The translations under genes and the position numbers were made by a program. The notes beneath the pieces are model-generated. The model saw only the letters and a program-made list of their open reading frames with translations. It was not told the origin of the DNA and made no database searches. From an uncultured Planctomycetota bacterium (GTDB lineage: Bacteria > Planctomycetota > Planctomycetia > Pirellulales > Thermoguttaceae), in contig CADBTE010000208.1 in assembly GCA_902797455.1 (NCBI GenBank), forward strand, positions 1 through 7,772: a stretch of DNA of 7,772 nucleotides. The letters run 5' to 3'. Of this stretch, positions 5,594-7,772 are shown in pieces (position 1 is the first letter of the stretch; every line of letters starts with the position of its first letter).

Positions 5594-7552
5594 ATGACCC
5601 TCCGTTCGATCCTCCTGTTTTTGTTCGCGCCGCTGATCACCCTGATCCTCTGCTGCCTGCCGGCGCGCGCCGACGATGCCGCGAACACTCCCGTCGTAAA
5701 ATGCGAGGACTCCCCCTTCGGGGTCTGCGCCCACATCGCCTTCGGGGATTCGCGCCTCGATAAAATCCTTCAGGCGATCCGCGACGCCGGGATCCGCTTC
5801 GTTCGAGCCGACTTTGTCTGGTCGATCATCGAAAATCCTCAAGGGACATGGGACTTCTCGCGGATCGACGCGACTTTGGACGAGATGGATAAGTACGGCC
5901 TGACAATGCTCCCGATTCTCGATTACGACACCTCTTGGAGCCGTCCGGTGGTCGAACACCTCGACGCCTGGGGGGAATTCGTTCGAACGACCGTGTCGCG
6001 CTATAAGAATCGAATCCGCTATTGGGAGATCTGGAACGAGCCGAACCTGCAGCAGTTTTGGTTCTTTGAACCGAACGCCGAGGAGTACACCAAACTCCTG
6101 GTCGAGTCGAGCCGCATCATTCATGAGATTGATCCTGATCTTAAGGTCGTCTACGGCGGCACCTCGGGGATCCCCTATAAATTCATCGAGGAGAGTTTCG
6201 CCGCCGGAGCGTGCGAGGCGTTCGACGTGATGAATATCCACCCCTACCGCAACGGCCTGGCTTCGGTCGGAACCGAGGACCGTTTTGTGTACGAGATCGA
6301 CCTGACGCGGGAGCTGATGGAGCGTTACGGCGTCGGCGACAAGCCGATTTGGATCACCGAGATGGGGTGGTCGTCGATTCCGATGTTCGAGGAAATCTAC
6401 ACCTCCTACCCGCTGGCGACACTGCGCGCCCTCGATCCGAAAAAGATCGCCGTCTTGGAAGACCGCGCCTATCCGCATTCCCGCGGTGACGCGGCCGCCA
6501 TCTTTTACTCTCAGATCGCCTCGATCTGCCCGACCGAGTCGATCACCCTGGATCAATTAGGGGCGATCACCCCCGAGCAATACGAGACGCTGGTTCTTCC
6601 TCCGGGGGAGTCGTTCCCCTCGAAATACTTCAACCAAATTCGCGATTTTGTCGCCCGCGGGGGGACGCTGATCCTCTCCGGCGGTGTCCCCTTCTACTAC
6701 GAGGACCGTCCCGACGAGGAGGGGGTCTGGCGGACCGATAAAGCCGCGGCGCCGGAGGATTTCCGACGCGCGATGAGGATCGGCTGGCGGGCGGAATGGT
6801 TCAGCCCCGGCACCCCCGGGATCGCCCCGATCGAGGTGACCGACGTTCTGTGCCAAGCCGCCTCCGATCCGGAGATTCTCCGCAAGGCGGCCGGGCGGAT
6901 GTACGCCAACCGCTTCTATACCGACGCGCTTTTGAAGGAAGGGGATCAGATGATCGTCCTGGCCAACGGCGTCAAGGACGATTTCCGCGCGGCCAGCGCG
7001 GTGATCTACCAATTCAACAGCGATTGGAAGGGTCGAATCATGATCACCGGGGGAAGCCCGTTCGGTGTCCTGGCGACCGAGAGCGACCAGGGCCGTTACC
7101 TCTCCTCGGCGATTCTGCTGTCCCTGTGCGCTGGGATTGAGAAGTTCTTCTGGTACCAGATTCTCTCCTCCGAGCGCGATCCGAACGATAAGGAACTGCA
7201 CTTCGGACTGACCAACTCCGACGTTTCGCCGAAACCGGCGTACCTCGCCTATCAGGCGCTGACCCGAGCCGTCGGCGAGGGGGCCGGCGATTTTAAGCGC
7301 GACACCGCCGACGATATCGACTGTGTCAGCTTCCGCCGGGCCGACGGTTCACGCGGCTGGGCCGTCTGGTCCCCCGGCCGCGCGAAGAAAGCCCGTCTGA
7401 CCTTAGTCGGCGAGGTCGCCGAAGCGTTCGATTTCCAGGGGAACGCCGTTTCGCTCGATGATCTTCTTTCCCCCGAGGGAGGGACCATCGAGCGGGGGAT
7501 GATCTACATCCTCGGCCCCGAGGAACTGAAAGCCGAGTTTCTTGGCAAGTGA
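5594..7552 (+). CDS. Secreted GH39/PslG-like clan GH-A glycoside hydrolase with inserted amidotransferase-like domain
   Basis: The product has 652 residues. Residues 1-26 form a signal peptide: a hydrophobic core, then LPARA with likely cleavage after A26. The LILC at 17-20 does not fit a lipobox well. Residues about 38-260 are a TIM-barrel start like GH39 enzymes and PslG: RADFVWSIIE (71-80), then YWEIWNEPN (143-151) with E149 as presumed acid/base, NIHPYR (214-219), and WITEMGWSS (253-261) with E256 as presumed nucleophile. In relatives the next element is a short loop followed by the last barrel strand. Here that strand (GRYLSSAILLSLCAGIEKFFWY, residues 500-521, through HFGLTNSDVSPKPAY) appears only after an extra stretch of about 235 residues. 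The extra part looks like a class I glutamine-amidotransferase or beta-galactosidase-trimerisation fold: YETLVLPPGE (330-339), then FVARGGTLILSGG (352-364), with no nucleophile cysteine at the elbow. A small beta-rich tail (about 570-652) follows the barrel. The enzyme probably cuts a polysaccharide in the periplasm or outside the cell; the substrate is unknown. It has its own promoter. Confidence 0.8.
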   Translation: MTLRSILLFLFAPLITLILCCLPARADDAANTPVVKCEDSPFGVCAHIAFGDSRLDKILQAIRDAGIRFVRADFVWSIIENPQGTWDFSRIDATLDEMDKYGLTMLPILDYDTSWSRPVVEHLDAWGEFVRTTVSRYKNRIRYWEIWNEPNLQQFWFFEPNAEEYTKLLVESSRIIHEIDPDLKVVYGGTSGIPYKFIEESFAAGACEAFDVMNIHPYRNGLASVGTEDRFVYEIDLTRELMERYGVGDKPIWITEMGWSSIPMFEEIYTSYPLATLRALDPKKIAVLEDRAYPHSRGDAAAIFYSQIASICPTESITLDQLGAITPEQYETLVLPPGESFPSKYFNQIRDFVARGGTLILSGGVPFYYEDRPDEEGVWRTDKAAAPEDFRRAMRIGWRAEWFSPGTPGIAPIEVTDVLCQAASDPEILRKAAGRMYANRFYTDALLKEGDQMIVLANGVKDDFRAASAVIYQFNSDWKGRIMITGGSPFGVLATESDQGRYLSSAILLSLCAGIEKFFWYQILSSERDPNDKELHFGLTNSDVSPKPAYLAYQALTRAVGEGAGDFKRDTADDIDCVSFRRADGSRGWAVWSPGRAKKARLTLVGEVAEAFDFQGNAVSLDDLLSPEGGTIERGMIYILGPEELKAEFLGK

Positions 7553-7574
7553 GGAACACTTCCTTTTGTTTTTT
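7547..7574 (+). terminator. Candidate intrinsic terminator overlapping the stop codon
   Basis: AGGAA (7552-7556) and TTCCT (7560-7564) can pair across a CAC loop and are followed by TTTGTTTTTT (7565-7574). A competing stem, AAGTG (7547-7551) with CACTT (7557-7561), excludes the first. Both stems are only five base pairs with few G-C pairs, so the U-rich tail is the stronger part of the evidence. Nothing else downstream resembles a terminator. Confidence 0.35.
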
Positions 7575-7772
7575 CGGCTCTTCACCCGTTTTGGGGGAGT
7601 CCCTTTCATGGCGCCAACTGCCGTCTCACCTTGTCCGGTAACGCCTCATCGCTGCCCTCAATATCCATAGACAACGTTCTCCCCTGAGATTGCCTTGTAT
7701 CGCGCTTTTGCTCTGATCACTTGCCTATAAATTACCTTAAAAACGGCCTATGAATAATGACTTCTAACAGCC
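7575..7772. other. Non-coding, more AT-rich intergenic tail
   Basis: I find no credible reading frame or RNA gene here. Base composition falls from the GC-rich level of the genes to roughly even by eye, especially after about 7640. TATAAA at 7726-7731 could be a -10 element for a rightward gene beyond the window, but no good -35 lies 16-18 bases upstream. Confidence 0.5.

Noticed and set aside
5396..6556. 386-codon open frame on the minus strand
   Set aside because: It is antisense to the glycosidase and methyltransferase, has no recognisable domain, and results from the scarcity of stop codons in complementary GC-rich DNA.
7610..7646. GGCG...CGCC possible hairpin in the intergenic tail
   Set aside because: The stem is four bases with a loop of nearly 30 and no T tract follows, so it is not a credible terminator or RNA element.
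7750..7767. Tiny ORF ATG-AAT-AAT-GAC-TTC-TAA near the right end
   Set aside because: Five codons, no ribosome binding site and no attenuator-like structure visible; most likely chance in AT-rich sequence.

Overview
The window carries four protein-coding genes, all on the + strand, covering about 96% of it. The DNA is GC-rich with strong G/C preference at third codon positions. The gene types suggest a Gram-negative environmental bacterium. A PqqD-like domain fused to an M50 protease and a HlyD-type adaptor, next to a separate HlyD-type adaptor and near a large secreted glycoside hydrolase, is the kind of content I associate with Planctomycetota. That assignment is an inference from gene content; no marker gene or rRNA is present.

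Region 1 (1-3585) is an envelope export or peptide-processing module. A 5'-truncated HlyD-family periplasmic adaptor (1-1263) is followed after 54 bases by a 755-residue polytopic membrane protein (1318-3585). This protein joins a PqqD-like winged-helix domain, an M50/site-2-protease core (HEFGH and NPLLRYDGYY motifs) and a C-terminal HlyD-like adaptor domain. I see no promoter or terminator between the two genes, so they are probably co-transcribed. No ABC or RND pump, outer-membrane channel or precursor peptide is visible; any such partner would lie upstream of the window.

Region 2 (3582-5504) is a class I SAM-dependent N6-adenine DNA methyltransferase resembling the methylase and target-recognition parts of single-chain type IIG/IIL (MmeI-like) enzymes, without a nuclease domain. 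Its GTG start overlaps the stop of the protease-adaptor gene by four bases (GTGA), so the two are probably translationally coupled even though they have no obvious functional link.

Region 3 (5505-7552) begins with a good sigma70-like promoter (TTGAAA, 17 bases, extended TGG-TACACT) that starts at the methyltransferase stop codon. It drives a separate gene for a secreted GH39/PslG-like clan GH-A glycoside hydrolase. The barrel of this enzyme appears to be interrupted by a class-I-glutamine-amidotransferase-like domain of about 235 residues, placed between the nucleophile strand and the last barrel strand. A weak hairpin with a T-rich tail overlaps its stop codon.

Region 4 (7575-7772) is a non-coding, visibly more AT-rich tail with a possible but weak -10 element for a gene beyond the window.

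The most interesting points are the domain insertion in the glycosidase, the PqqD-M50-HlyD fusion as a candidate peptide maturation/export machine, and the coupling of a nuclease-less DNA methyltransferase to it.
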